Assembly: GCF_003945595.2 (NCBI RefSeq)
Contig: NW_024104422.1
Span: 195,743-259,742, forward strand
Length of the DNA: 64,000 bases
Origin: Pipra filicauda
Taxonomy: Eukaryota > Chordata > Aves > Passeriformes > Pipridae
Direction: 5' to 3'
Translations under genes and position numbers: made by a program
Part shown: positions 51,144 through 63,274 of the stretch, in pieces
Numbering within the stretch: the first letter of the stretch is position 1
How the letters are laid out: each line of letters begins with the position of its first letter
The notes under the pieces: model-generated
The model's input: the letters and a program-made list of their open reading frames with translations, nothing else
Told to the model about the DNA's origin: nothing
Database searches by the model: none

Positions 51144-51246
51144 TAGTGTGATATAGGAGGACACCTATATCACACTATATATGTGATATATGAAATATAT
51201 ATATTTCACCTATATATGTGAAAGCATCATATATTAAATATCACAC
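51144..51246. repeat. cluster of nested AT-rich palindromes
   Basis: tagtgtgatatagg at 51144-51157 is perfectly complementary to 51164-51177 across a 6-base loop. An 18-base perfect palindrome, tgaaatatatatatttca, lies at 51191-51208. gtgtgatat at 51146-51154 is again complementary to atatcacac at 51238-51246, so the whole block can also close as one larger stem. Such blocks can extrude cruciforms and are often unstable or polymorphic. It may have arisen by expansion of an inverted AT repeat; no transposon ends are recognised. Confidence 0.8.
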
Positions 51247-51545
51247 AGCAATCACGTGATAATAACATCCTGTATGTTTATCCACACAGTTACATTTTTT
51301 TAGTTGTTGAACTAAGACTAGGGGGCAGGACTTCAACAGCTGTTTATTGCTACTTATCAAAATCAAAACTAGTATTACACTAAAAGGTCCAGATGCAGTG
51401 CTGATGGAATCTAGCATAAACCCTGAGACACTGTTAAACTTGGGGAAAACCAGCAGAACTGAAGCAAAACAAAATTTCCATCCATGAGACACTACTTATT
51501 ATTAGATTGTCATCAGCCATGGAAAAATAGTGATAAACACTGTTC
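51247..51545. other. noncoding DNA, nothing recognised
   Basis: A short spacer between the palindrome cluster and the CR1 tail, with no repeat or gene seen. Confidence 0.6.
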
Positions 51546-51602
51546 TGAATCACAGAATCACTTAGGTTGGAAAAGACCTCTGAGATCAGCAAGTCCAACT
51601 TC
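51546..51602 (-). mobile_element. short CR1 LINE 3' tail
   Basis: About 57 bases matching the 3' terminus of an avian CR1 in antisense. The tail octamer appears as tgaatcacagaatcac, followed by ttaggttggaaaagacctc and gatcagcaagtccaact. Similarity stops abruptly near 51602. It is an extremely 5' truncated insertion or an eroded copy. Its phrasing (ggttggaaaagacc) differs from the 21.7 kb copy (ggttggaagggacc), which suggests another CR1 subfamily. Confidence 0.85.
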
Positions 51603-54600
51603 AAGACATAAAGTGTGTGGATTAGCATAGACAGATCTTTCCCAGACTTATTTAATCATGGCCAGAATAAAAAATTTATGCCTCAAGTAACATTTTTGAA
51701 GGAATATAAACTTTTACACTGATGTCCTGCATCTGACACAATGTTCTAAGCAGCATTAATATCTCAAAAATGTTTAATTTCTGTGGGGTCTCCATCAGCA
51801 TTATAAATGTTCTCCTAAACTTCTGGCCACAAATAGGTTAAACTGAAAATTCAATCACTTCCAGCGATGAATACATTAGGAAAAGTATTCTACCTCACTA
51901 CACTTTGGCTGTATTTACATTAGCAAGTACATCACCAAAAAAGTATTAGATTTGTAAAGGGATTTTCTTCTAGGGAACTGGCATGAGTATTTATATGCAT
52001 GTTGGGTTTTTACTTCTGGCTAGGTCTAGTCTAGATTTGTGGACTAAAGGATTCTAGGATGTATGTTCTTTAATTTCATTAAAGATATCCATTTGCATGC
52101 TCAGAGACTGCTGTACAATAAATACTAATCTGCAGAAAATGAAGGCAGTTGAAATTGCACTCCTAAACTGAACGGATGTGCTACTGTACAAACACCTTTT
52201 CTTACAGGCAGGAGATCCCACAGAACTACGAGGCACAGGACTGGTTAAATCTGAAACATTGATTGTACTCTCTCTGGGTCAGCATGTTTCTTAGGCCTCC
52301 AAATAATGTTGTCATATTTTTTAAGAATTATCATTCTTAAGCACCTGTTCACTGGTAGCTAGTTCCTTAATCTGGTTACATAGATCACATCTGTGTACAC
52401 TAATTGCACTATTGCTATAAGATGTTTAGGGAATTGCAGCTAAGGCAGTTGCCAATAAACTTCAAATTCACTCTCTCTGTGTGACACCTAAGCAAAACTG
52501 CAAAAGGGGAACAGAATACCACATGTGAAATAGTATTCTTCCTCCAAGGCTTTCATGAAAATGCACTATAGATTCCAAAAAGCACTTCTATTTTCTGATG
52601 AGGGCTGATAACCCATTGCTCCAAGTAAGTTCAGTAACAGCAGCAAGCCAAGGATCCAGTCCACTTATCAGGTAAGAAGATGGTGGCTACAAGTCTTTAT
52701 GTAAAGGAAACTGGGTTAAATTTAACCCATTAGACTACACTACACCTCTGAGGAAGCAGAAATTCTGAAAGGAAGAATTTAAAAAGGCCTAGGAAACAAC
52801 TGCATGCAAAGACCAGAAAATTGTTCCATTATAAAGAATAGTGATCACTAAATTAGTCTAAGAAAATTTTTGAATTGTTTGAGGAATTGTGAACAAAATC
52901 TGTGATTTCCATAAAATGAGCACTTCCCAGCTAAAATGCTGGAAAATAGCTAACTTATGAACAGAGAGTGAGATAAAGTCAGTGTCAACTTGAAATATCA
53001 AGATGAATATGCCAGCTGACTTGGTTTATTTATCATACCAATTGACAAGGACAGCGAGAGGGGGAAAGAAGCCTCATCATCATAATCCGGTCTTTATTGA
53101 AACAGCCAGTCACAGCATGCCATTATCCCCAGTCTCATGATACTCATTTCCAACAAAAGGACCGTGAAATTACAGAAAGAAGGAGTAGGTAGCAGAAAAG
53201 ATAAACCTGCAAGCCTTTTATCTGCAAAAGTTTCTCTTTTAATCTGGTTCAGGTCACAAAAGATAGTGGTTTCAATCAAATGTTCTTACCAATGAGGTAC
53301 CACACAGCTCAATCTAAAAGGCACAGACCAAAAACTAAAACACCAGAATTTTGCCAGAATAACCAAAATGTGTTCATTAAATGATCTGGGTAAACCCAAA
53401 TTGTGGGTTTTCTTTCTATTTTGTGATTCTGATAGTAGTTTCAGACCCAGAGGTACCTTCAGTGCCTGCTGATTTAACAGTGAAGCTGTGCTCAGCCACA
53501 TGAAGCACTTACACCTCCATGGGCTGTAACCCATAGTCCTAATTCAGAAGTTCATGTCAGAATAAAGTCACAGAATTCTCATTGTCATTTTAGGTATCAA
53601 TTACTGGCTGGACTCTACAAATGCCACCCTGCAACATCTTGCAATTACTCAGCCTCTTTTGCAGGCACAGGATTTTACCCACGTGATCACAAGAGAAGGG
53701 CATGGGGCATTTTCTAAATTTGAAAGAAGCCTTTGTAAGGCATTTTTTAAAGTGTATATCAATTTTTCTTGCCTCCTGTCAGTTAGTGAAAACTGCTGAT
53801 AGAGGTAAGAACCTCTCTGAATACTTTCTCAGAACTTTATTTAATGGTAGAGAGGGTGATACCAGGAGACAACTTTTTTTTTAATTCTGAAAAACTGTCA
53901 TAAGAAAATCAATATATATGTGTTTCAATTAACAAATGGAGCCAAACAGCAAAAGAAGCTCCTTTTTATTCCCCTTTATCCTAACTCTTTATCCTAACTC
54001 TAAACCAAAATGAATACTAATGTAATAATGCTACATCAAACACTGATGAATTTACACTGGCAAAGTCTTGGTTGCATGATGACAGCACTCCCCCAGTGAA
54101 TAACTGCACAGTGCATTGTCCCTTCTAGAGCTCAACTTCAAAGCCCTTGAAAATCTCCTTTGAGTTTTGAACCTTCCAGATCAAAGCCTTGGAGTTCATT
54201 TATACTTTTAGGATCAGATGAAGGCAGGCAGGAAGACAGCCGTGATTTAAAGGATAAATCACTTCAGAACAATGTCTATGAGCATTTTCTACGGCATTAC
54301 ACTTGAAATTAGGTTTAGAAAGCAATACCACACAGACACATATTCAGCTTCAGGAAAACTGAGGAAAATAACATTATTTTTTAACTTTCCCAGTGGAATT
54401 TACCTTTCTACTTTGCAAGTCTGTTTACAAAATAATCCTCCCCACAGGTCTAAGCCAAATGTCTTGATGGCTCACACCCATGACAACTCATATATAGGCT
54501 GGGATTTAATCTTTACTGCATTAGAGAAAAAGAAAGATTTCAGTGTTTAAAAAACCCAAATGTACGCAGATAGCTAAAAAAAATAAGCGTTCCCCCATCA

Positions 54601-56438
54601 AACAAACAAACACCCTCTGGACCAAGCCTGTGGTTTGATCTGCAGGCAAGATAGATCAAAGCATGCCTTGTCCAATCCTGCTGCACATGCATGGTTGAAA
54701 AGGACAAAAATAAGCCCTACAGCAACTCTGCTCAGGCTGAACAACGAAATCATGAGTTCAAATACATTCTACATATTTATTCCAATATTTATAGACTCTT
54801 CAGGTGGGTTTAAACATAGAAAAGCAATAATCGACCCAGCATGGTATTCAGACTCAAAAGCACTCACATGGCTGATGACAAAGGGTGGTCTAAGGCCTCG
54901 ACTGCTTCTCTTGACTGATTGTATAAAAGATTCAAGCCCAGAACAGCTTGGGGCCTGGTCTGGAAGTAAGATACCCTGTAAGTGGCTTAATATTAGGAAG
55001 TCTGTAGCAGAGCTGGGAAGCAGATACAACAGCACCTTGCCACTGCTGCTTGTCTGTCCTTGCAATGCTCAAGTCACCTTTGCACCTTCAGAAGGGAAAT
55101 TATGCAGGGACTTGTCTAATTCTTGAGACTTCACTTCTCATTCACAACTAGTAATGCTTTTACTTTTGTGAACAGTGTTTCCTAGTGGGGAAGAGCAGAT
55201 GTCCAGTGTGAATATTATACTGGGCTCAGTTTTTTAGACAACACAATCTTGGTATTTTAAAGGCCTAATAAAGGAAAATGTTTTTTCTAACTCTATACAC
55301 ACAACATCAGTGAAAAAGAATTTTACTTTTCTAAATCCTCCTTTGGATAGTTTGTGAACCCTCTGCACAGGAGTTGAAAATTTTTGAATGGAAACTTTTA
55401 AGATCTAAACAACCTCCACTGACAAGGTTTTCTGAGTTTGGATAACAGTCTGGCATTGAGTCACTGGCAAAAATTTGGTCAGGGTAGAGTCTGAATGAGA
55501 GTTTGGGAGAGAGTCTCTATGGAACTCTGAAGAGATAACCCTATGAATAAGATTAAACCCCAACATTTTACATAGTGCTTTTAATGAATTAAACTTCTAG
55601 ACTATAAAATTATTTAATAATGTCCTAGCACTACATTCAATTAATACTTTCTTGTTTCTTCTTACTGTGTCAGGACAAATACAACCAACTGATTTGCACC
55701 TTCCACTAATAAGAGCAAAATTCTCTCTAAAGGCCTCACAGAAGTCAGTGGGTTCATACAAGTTTGATTAACTACTTAATACAAAGAAACACTACAGCAC
55801 TCACAAAAAAAAAATTCTGATTTATTTCCTATTGAATAAAAACAAAACTTGAAAGAAGCCAACAGCTGAATGGAAAAAAATTATTTTTCTTACTAGTTGT
55901 CTGTTAAGTATGGCAAGCTGTTGAACAAAAATAGCACAACTTGCTTCCATATAAACAAGACAAGGACTTAGAGAGATTTCACCTTTTGATGTGACCAACA
56001 GAAATACTGGAAACAGATGATGCAATTTTTACCCTATGTTTTAATCATATGAGTTATCCTAGACAAACAAAGTACCTCCCCCTTTAGAAAGCTTCCCTTG
56101 GGCAGTCTCTTAGTCACAACTACAATAGTGTGTGCACTCCATGTAAATTAACTCTTTCCCTGCCCTCGTCCAAGGCTATAGAAATACATATGCTGCATTA
56201 GAGTGGGATTTTAGAGATGTTGACTGAATATACACAGATGGAAGCAGAGTGAGGCCAACCCTTAACTGCCATGTATGCATCCAAGTGCTACCAGCAGCTG
56301 ATGTTAAATACTAGGGCAAGATAGGGCTGTTTGGAGAAATAACGTCAATCCACTGTAACTGGTCACTTGACCCACATGCTCTAAATGAGCAAGCAGAGTC
56401 CACCTGGCTTATCAATCTTTGTATAGTTCAGACTTTAT
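51603..56438. other. noncoding DNA; longest chance frame of the window
   Basis: No gene recognised. The plus strand is open for 163 codons at 54635-55126, but the translation has no domain, signal peptide or bias suggesting coding. A 13-base unit, tttatcctaactc, is tandemly duplicated at 53975-54000. The rest is AT-rich, nonrepetitive sequence. Confidence 0.6.
53975..54000. repeat. 13-bp perfect tandem duplication
   Basis: Two adjacent identical copies of tttatcctaactc, most simply a recent slippage event. Confidence 0.9.
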
Positions 56439-56722
56439 CCGGTGACCAGTGACAGAACATGAGGGAATGGCCTGAAGTTGTGTCAGGAGAGGTTTAGGAT
56501 GGATATTAGAAAAAGGTTCTTCACCTAGATGGTGGTTTGGCACTGGAAGAGGCTCCCCAGGGAAGTGGTCACAGCACCAAGACTGACAGAGTTAAGAAGC
56601 ATTGGGATGATACTCTCAGGCACATGGTGTGACTCCTGGGGATGGTCCTGTGCAGGGCTAAGGGTTGAACTCTACGATCCATGTGAGTCCCTTCCAACTA
56701 AGAATACTCTGTGATTCTGGGG
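56439..56722 (+). mobile_element. CR1 LINE 3' end fragment
   Basis: A plus-strand CR1 3' end of about 284 bases, 5' truncated inside ORF2 at roughly 56439. It reads through gagggaatggcctgaag, gtgtcaggagaggttt and ttagaaaaaggttcttc. Its translation gives HWKRLPREVV, the conserved C-terminal CR1 ORF2 stretch. It ends in ctctgtgattctgggg, a worn pair of the tail octamers. It is clearly the same subfamily as the 3' block at 35701-36270, which lies on the opposite strand about 20 kb away. It has no intact coding capacity. Confidence 0.93.
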
Positions 56723-56730
56723 TTTTCCTT

Positions 56731-56746
56731 TTGTTGTTGTTGTTGC
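56731..56746. repeat. (TTG)n microsatellite
   Basis: Five ttg units lie eight bases after the CR1 tail. The run may be an extension of the insertion's tail or an independent simple repeat. Confidence 0.8.
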
Positions 56747-58222
56747 TTTTTGAGGTTGTCCTTTCAGATGCAGGAATTCTGCCAGGATGCAGAAGGATTT
56801 ATAAAACTAATGTAGTACAGAAAACCAGACACCCACAAGCAGTGGATAGCTTGGGTACCCAATGGAAAATGGCTTTTATGTGTTCCTGCTTCCTCCTCCA
56901 AAGACTTCCATTTGTAGAACACACTGTAGTCAACTAGACAGGCGATTACACACATAGGTGACTAGCTCTGGTTGTGACAAAATATTTTAACTTTTAGTTA
57001 GTCATTAGGATTTGTTCCTTAGCTAAAAGAAGACTGAGAGTCAGCAGTGAAGATACGGAGAGTCCAAGAAGTAACACAGACCCAAGAACATCTAAAAATT
57101 AGACACTTTCCTAACAAAGTAGACACAAAGTACAACTTCCCTAATATCTTTTCCTTTCACCCCTGCAATTCCTGTACAGAGGAACAACTTCCGCTGGATA
57201 GCACTGAAGTAAAAGCTGAATTAGCTAAACACAACCCTGAATTTGTTCAAACTTCCATAATTACACAACCTGGAATTTAAACCAGCTTGAAGAATCCTGC
57301 TCCTTAACAACACAGAAGGAAGAGAAACAAAAGAGCAAGAGAAAGAGCCATCTCTACAGTTGCCTACTTGGATTTCCTTACAGGGAAGCTACATATCCAT
57401 GCCTATGGACAGCAACTAATGATAGTTAAAATATTTTCCTACCAAATATTTAGATCTTAGCCAATTGCTTTCAATTAAAATTGAGTTTTAACTATTTAAG
57501 TATTTTATTTTGAAATCATTTAAACATGGATAACAAAATCTGTACAACATCTATTGGGTCAGAATTCCAAAAATTAAAAATAAAAGAAGAATTATTAATG
57601 ACTATTTGATTACTAAATACTGTGGCATGCTCAGGCAAACTCTTTCTAAAATTTAATGGGAAAAGATATACATTGACCATTTGTCAATTTTTTTTTTTTT
57701 ACAGAGACATCTAAACTAACCCCACAATTTGTATGTTTGTTTTGGTATTGAAAGGAGCACTCTTTTTCTTGTATACTTGCCTCCAAAAACTTTTCCTCTT
57801 CTCAGTTATGTGCATATCTATACTTTCTTGCCCTGCACTCACTTCAAGGATAGGTCTTAAGAGTTAAAAATCCTTTGACATGATCAGCAGTACTTAAAAT
57901 AATAGAACACAATGTAGCAGGAAAATATATGCAAATTATCTGAGGAGAATGCAGAAAGCTTCTAATTTATCAAAGGCCTTATATTTTATTGTAAGAATTA
58001 AGGAAAACATTGAAACTTCATTTAGACGACGGAAAATGTCAATGTAAATCCTGAACACATAGAAGCAAATACTGATATGCTGGATTAGAAAAGAGCAATG
58101 TTTCAAAGCATCATATTTTTTATTCTGTCACTTACTGCATACAGTATCTTATTTCAGAAAGGAATGGAAAACATCAGCAACTCAAAGCCAGGATTTCTGA
58201 AGGAAAAAAAACCACCCAACCG

Positions 58223-58244
58223 CCCCCAAACCCCCTCCCTCCCC
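58223..58244 (-). other. G-quadruplex / i-motif candidate in C-rich tract
   Basis: On the plus strand C runs of 5, 5, 3 and 4 are separated by loops of 3, 1 and 1 bases; a further CCC lies at 58215-58217. The minus strand therefore carries a short-loop canonical G-quadruplex motif. It sits in an A/C-rich low-complexity tract from about 58204 to 58256. Confidence 0.75.
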
Positions 58245-59752
58245 AAAACCAAACCTCCCTCTATGGAATGTGGTTTTGGGACAAAAAAGCTACTGACTAT
58301 GAATATATGACATTTACATTAACATGTAATTAATTTGGAGAAAGTGGGCACAAAGGTACATTGCAATTGTAGCTATGCAGAGGCCTTTATTGCTCAGAAT
58401 GCCATAGGAGTGCAAAATAAGGCTAAAACCTCAGTACAGACTACAGTCCAAGTGTAATTTTTAACTCTCATAATGATAAACAATTACTCAAAAGGTTACC
58501 AGAAATCTCAGTATGTTCTTCTCTGTAAAATCAGGGGCTTTAATCAAGTGCTAAAACAGAATTGCATTTGTTGGTAGTTTATCTACTAGAAATGGTGAAG
58601 GCTTAAGTAGCTCAAAATAGATGGAGAGCTCCCCTATCCTTTTCCTTTTCATATAACAAGGATTGGGAGAAAGAGACATATTAGGTGTAAGGTTTTAAAG
58701 TGAAAACATTCAAAGTAGGCAAAAGTCCATCTGCTGAAAGGCAACATAACAACAGATAAATTAGCAAGCACAGAAGCTCCATCCTATACACTTTCTTCTA
58801 CAGAAACCTTGTCTTGGTTTCATCTGGGACAGAATTCATATTCCCTGTTATTGTGCTGGAGTTTTTCCCCTCCCTGGGTACATATAAAAACTCATTTAAA
58901 AACTTCATGGATTACCTGTGTCTCTATTTTGCCAAGTAATTTTTTCTCTCACTCAGTGACCTGGTGCAGGCATGGCTGCAAAACAACAGTTTTACTGAAT
59001 AACAACACAATTTCCTACCTAATCAGAAGATGAGCCCTCACCTCTCCCAGCTGTTGAACCTGTTTCAAGTATTGGTCACTAATTAGCTGAACTAACCAGT
59101 TTAGCAGCTCAACTGCAGACCAGCACACACAGATATCTGCACTGGGAGGTCCAAAGAGATAAGGTCGTGTAACCACAGTTAATTCAGGGCAACTTGTCCC
59201 TGCAGGGAAAGCAAAAATCTGCAGCCAGTAGATTTTCCCATGCCTTGACCTCAAGTGTTGCATGACAGTGCTGCTGCAATAATGACTTCAAAGAGGCCTT
59301 GAGATTTGAAATCAAATCCAACATAATGCTTTTAAGCTGAAGACCTCCCAAACATTTGTGGCCTGCTCTACTCATCTTCTACAATCTCCTGATTAATCAA
59401 CTCTCAAAGCCCAGTGGTTACAAAAATCAAAAGTTGAGTGATCTCAGAAAAAACAGGCCTCACAGAAACCTTGCCCAGAGGATGAAGGTGACAAACTGCT
59501 GTAAACCCCTCATCTCCCAAATACCAGATAAGCAAACTAGAGATGCTATAACTCATTTTCTTCAAATTAAAAGGGTAGTTCTGAGAATATAAACACATGA
59601 ACTCAACTCATCCTTCATTCAGTAGGTGAATAATTATGATTCACAGAATTCAATAATATCTGTTTGGATATCACTCCACCATAAATACATCTCATGAAGT
59701 AGCACACCCAGGAAAGTACTTTGACATTTCTTAGACTTCGAGATTTTGAGGT

Positions 59753-59786
59753 AGCATTTTATGCCATTGTTTGGGCATAAAATGCT
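59753..59786. repeat. perfect 13-bp inverted repeat, 8-base loop
   Basis: agcattttatgcc at 59753-59765 pairs perfectly with 59774-59786 across the loop attgtttg. Outer bases do not extend the stem beyond a possible wobble. A chance hairpin or a small structured RNA element are both possible. Confidence 0.75.
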
Positions 59787-62189
59787 GAATAGATATAGTC
59801 AAAAGAGAGACTGAAAAGAAAGCTCTGAAATCTTTTCACAGCCTTTTAAAGAGACTCGTCATTTCACCAAAAAGTATTGATTTGTTTTTTTAAGTGTTGA
59901 AAAAATTGGACTAGCCTCGTGTCTGAAAATGAATTGAAAAACTATACCAAAAGATTTTCAGCAAATTATTATGAATTGTTTGTACTTCTAAACCCAAAAG
60001 GTGAAACCAGACGTGAATAATATTACATTACCCTCCTGAGAAGTTCATAAGTAGGCCAGGGGTGCCTATTTACTAGTTACAAAGTAGATAGTGTTATTAG
60101 GTGAGTAAAGGAGATAATGATTCAAAAACTGACTGCCTGACTTCAAAGTAACTGCACACACTCCTGAAGGATTCAGAATCCTAGTGAGGACTTTTATGTA
60201 CATAGCACTGTACATTTATCCTGCTTTGACTTCTCTAAGTATCTGCTGCTGACCACAGATGGACAAGGAATTTGGATAGGTCTTCAGTTTGTATCAGCAT
60301 TGCCACTCTTCTGTTCACAAGGATGTTGCCCTCATTATTTTACTATGTAAGAGCCCACACACCTCCCTGGGGCACAGAATCCCGTTTCATACATTCATAA
60401 ACTGTGTTCTGCTCTTCCTGCTGCACGTCTTGTTCCATTTAACAAAATTGGCAGTACTAGCCTACTAAAAAATGTTGAACAGCTGATACACAAGTGATCT
60501 GTTCTTATTCAGATTAACATTAATGTACATACAACTCCACTTTAAAAATATTTTCCAGCTTGCAAAGTCAGTCAAGTGTGATGTTATCTGTTTATGTGTA
60601 AGCACTAGTGCCACTTGAGACACTATTATGCATCTGAAATGTTTGCACAAGGCTTCAGGCAGGAGAAAAGATTGATTAGGGATTTGTACCCTTCAGAAAC
60701 AGTAGCCAGGAGCCAGGTGGGATACCTTAGTGTCTCAAAGGACAACAGACACTTACATTTAGGTAACCAAATCCCACCCTGAATGAGACAACTACAGCTG
60801 TTCAACATGCAAACAGCTTTCTTGTGCATCTACTCCAAACATATTAATGAAACTGTAGCCAAGCAATTAAAGAATGCATTCCTAAGTGCTACCAATTTGA
60901 AATAAACAGCAAACTGAGACAAATAGTGTTGTTTCAGTCTTGCCAAGGTATCACTTTGACAGAAAAACAGATATATTTTTCATTTTTCCTAAGATATTTT
61001 GTATTTCATTATATGTCGCTACACAATTCTAAAATATTTAATGCATTCTGAAGCATAAAGCAAACATCTGTTACTGAATTATCAACCAGCTTTAAACATT
61101 ATGTTTATGTGCGCAGTGACTGAATTGATATCACAAGACAATTATAAATCTGGCACGCCCTGGTTTCCAAACACTAGCCTCTTCAAGTACACGAGTTTGT
61201 GGTCTCTGTAATGAATATTACTTATCTTTATAGCATCAATAGTGTCCTAATTACTTCATGGACAAGTCATGACCCCTGTCTGCTCCAGACTGTCAGCGGG
61301 AATCAGACCTGAAATATTAAATATCAAGAAGTACAGCTTTGTGCATAAAAATCCTCCTTTAACTCTGTGATAAAAAACAGACTGCGTGGTTGCTGAGATC
61401 AGCTGCTAGTTAGTCATGACCACATAGTCAGGCCTTTTCATTCCAGTTTAGTAATGCCCAGACAACATGAGAAAGAGAAAACATTAACACTGGACCGTGA
61501 CAATTAGAGTATTCTGTGTATCTTGTTAATAAGAGAAAAATACAACATCTATGGATATATATGTATGTGTGAGTATAAATACATACAGTTGTTACTGTTT
61601 AATCCTACCTTGGAAGATAACCCTAAATATGGGCCTTTGGAAACCATGTCCAATTTTTTTTTTTCGTATTTCAAGTCTATCATTTCTCCTGCATTGCTTT
61701 ACATACTGTCACCATCCTTACTAGCTCTGGGTGTAGGATATTCATGGTGCAGGATATTCAAAAACTCTGGGCAAACAGCTACTGCACACAGCCTGAGTGG
61801 TGTCTGTGGAGCCACCCTGGATGCACCCACTGATTCCTGCAGCCAAGTGGGAAAACACCACCACAGAATCACCTGGGGTATTATCCATGACTCACACAGG
61901 AGAAGAAGCACGTTTTCCTCTCATGTGTGAGAAAAGAGGAAAATGTAGCATAATACATCTGTGGAAGATGGGTTTGGATTGCTGGAACATTCAGTACCAT
62001 AGTTATATTCCAAGGAGTAAGAGACTTATATAGTGAAAATGCTTCACTTTTGCAACACATTCTACTACACAGGTTTGCATAAAGCATCTATTTTTCATGC
62101 TAATACACCCTACTGTTTGTTTATAAGTAGTAACAGAAGTGAAGACAGTCGAGAGCTGCCCTCTTAAAGCTCAGCCCAAATGGCTGATG

Positions 62190-62191
<2 letters not shown>

Positions 62192-62226
<35 letters not shown>
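62192..62226. repeat. (GT)17 microsatellite
   Basis: Thirty-five uninterrupted bases of alternating GT, the longest pure dinucleotide repeat in the window. Probably length-polymorphic; alternating purine-pyrimidine DNA of this kind can adopt Z-form. Confidence 0.97.
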
Positions 62227-62227
<1 letters not shown>

Positions 62228-62355
62228 ATCCCCCAGCTACATACAGAGAAGTGTGCAAATAAGTAAAGAAAATAAATTAGTGTCTGACTGCAAAATGCTC
62301 CTATAAATTTCCCACACAACAGCACTTCTGTGATTAATCCTGACACAAAGTAAAA

Positions 62356-62385
62356 CATTTAGCAGTCAAACATTTAGCACTCAAA
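62356..62385. repeat. 15-bp tandem duplication
   Basis: catttagcagtcaaa is followed directly by catttagcactcaaa, one mismatch. Confidence 0.9.
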
Positions 62386-63146
62386 CATCTGCAAACAGTA
62401 GAACTCATGAAAAATGTCCTTGTTTGTAGCTGCTCCTGTGTCGATTATCTGCACTCTAACAAGGATTACATTTACACTGTAAGTGTTTTCCTCTTTGGAG
62501 AACAACTCCTCCGAGTTTCTCTCCACTACCTGACTGTCAGTATTCATTATAAATCTAGGAATTTAATATATTTCAGACTTCTGCTCTAGCAAATGGGACT
62601 GAGCTTGGCCAGTGGGTTCAAAAGTTATTGGTGAAGACAGAAGGAGAAAGAGTGGGAGAGAGGGAGGAGACTGACAAAAACAGAGACACAGAGGGGATGA
62701 TCTCATAACCCTCGTCTCCTTGGGAAACCATGAAAATATAACCAGTACAGTTCAACTATGATACATAAGAGCTGGATGAGAGTAATGCCTTTTTCTCATT
62801 CTTTCCCATGCCACAAATATGGAATATACATTTAAACAATAACCTTATTATAGCTTCTGGAAAAACTATGAAATAAACCTTAGTAACTAGAATGTATACA
62901 CATGGGCTGCAGAGCACAAAAGCAGTCCACTCTCACCTTGCAGACCATATCTGTCAGCTCAACAAACACAAATGGAAATCAACTCCACTTACTTACACTT
63001 CTATGCGCAGGATCAATGGAATGGTGAGTGATCTTTGCAAAGACAAAGATCAAAGAGTGGAAAAGTATAAGAAAGGCTGGAGCACACACACAAACTGTTT
63101 TCATCAAACCTCTATAATGTAGTTGTACCAAAACAGATTTTCTTAA

Positions 63147-63170
63147 GATGTATGATGTATGACGTATGAC
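63147..63170. repeat. 7-bp tandem repeat
   Basis: gatgtat, gatgtat and gacgtat followed by gac: three heptamers and a partial unit. Confidence 0.9.
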
Positions 63171-63240
63171 TCAGGATGATGACCCTTCCAAAACACCAAA
63201 ATCCTGCAGCGTGAGATCCAAAAGTATTATTTCTTTTTAT

Positions 63241-63274
63241 TACTGTTACTACTTCTTCTACTACTACTAATAAT
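63241..63274. repeat. imperfect (ACT)n triplet repeat
   Basis: A run of act/tac/ttc triplets ending in taataat, moderately degenerate. Confidence 0.8.

Larger units (their letters stand above)
56747..62191. other. noncoding DNA, some structured spots
   Basis: No gene is recognised; all frames are closed by frequent stops, and the longest is 135 codons at 61523-61930 with no family resemblance. T runs occur at 57688-57700 and near 61657-61665. A C-rich tract and a perfect hairpin are entered separately. The stretch 61010-61480 is complex, AT-rich and repeat-free. Confidence 0.6.

Noticed and set aside
54635..55126. Longest open frame in the window (163 codons, plus strand)
   Set aside because: The translation has no domain, signal peptide or compositional bias typical of coding sequence, and no promoter or splice context. 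A frame of this size is plausible by chance in 64 kb.
61523..61930. 135-codon plus-strand frame
   Set aside because: Begins in an AT-rich microsatellite-like stretch and has no domain pattern; competing frames are open over the same bases.
63147..63170. Possible CRE-like binding array (tgacgta)
   Set aside because: The tgacgta word arises from one variant unit of a heptamer tandem repeat, so a regulatory reading is not needed.
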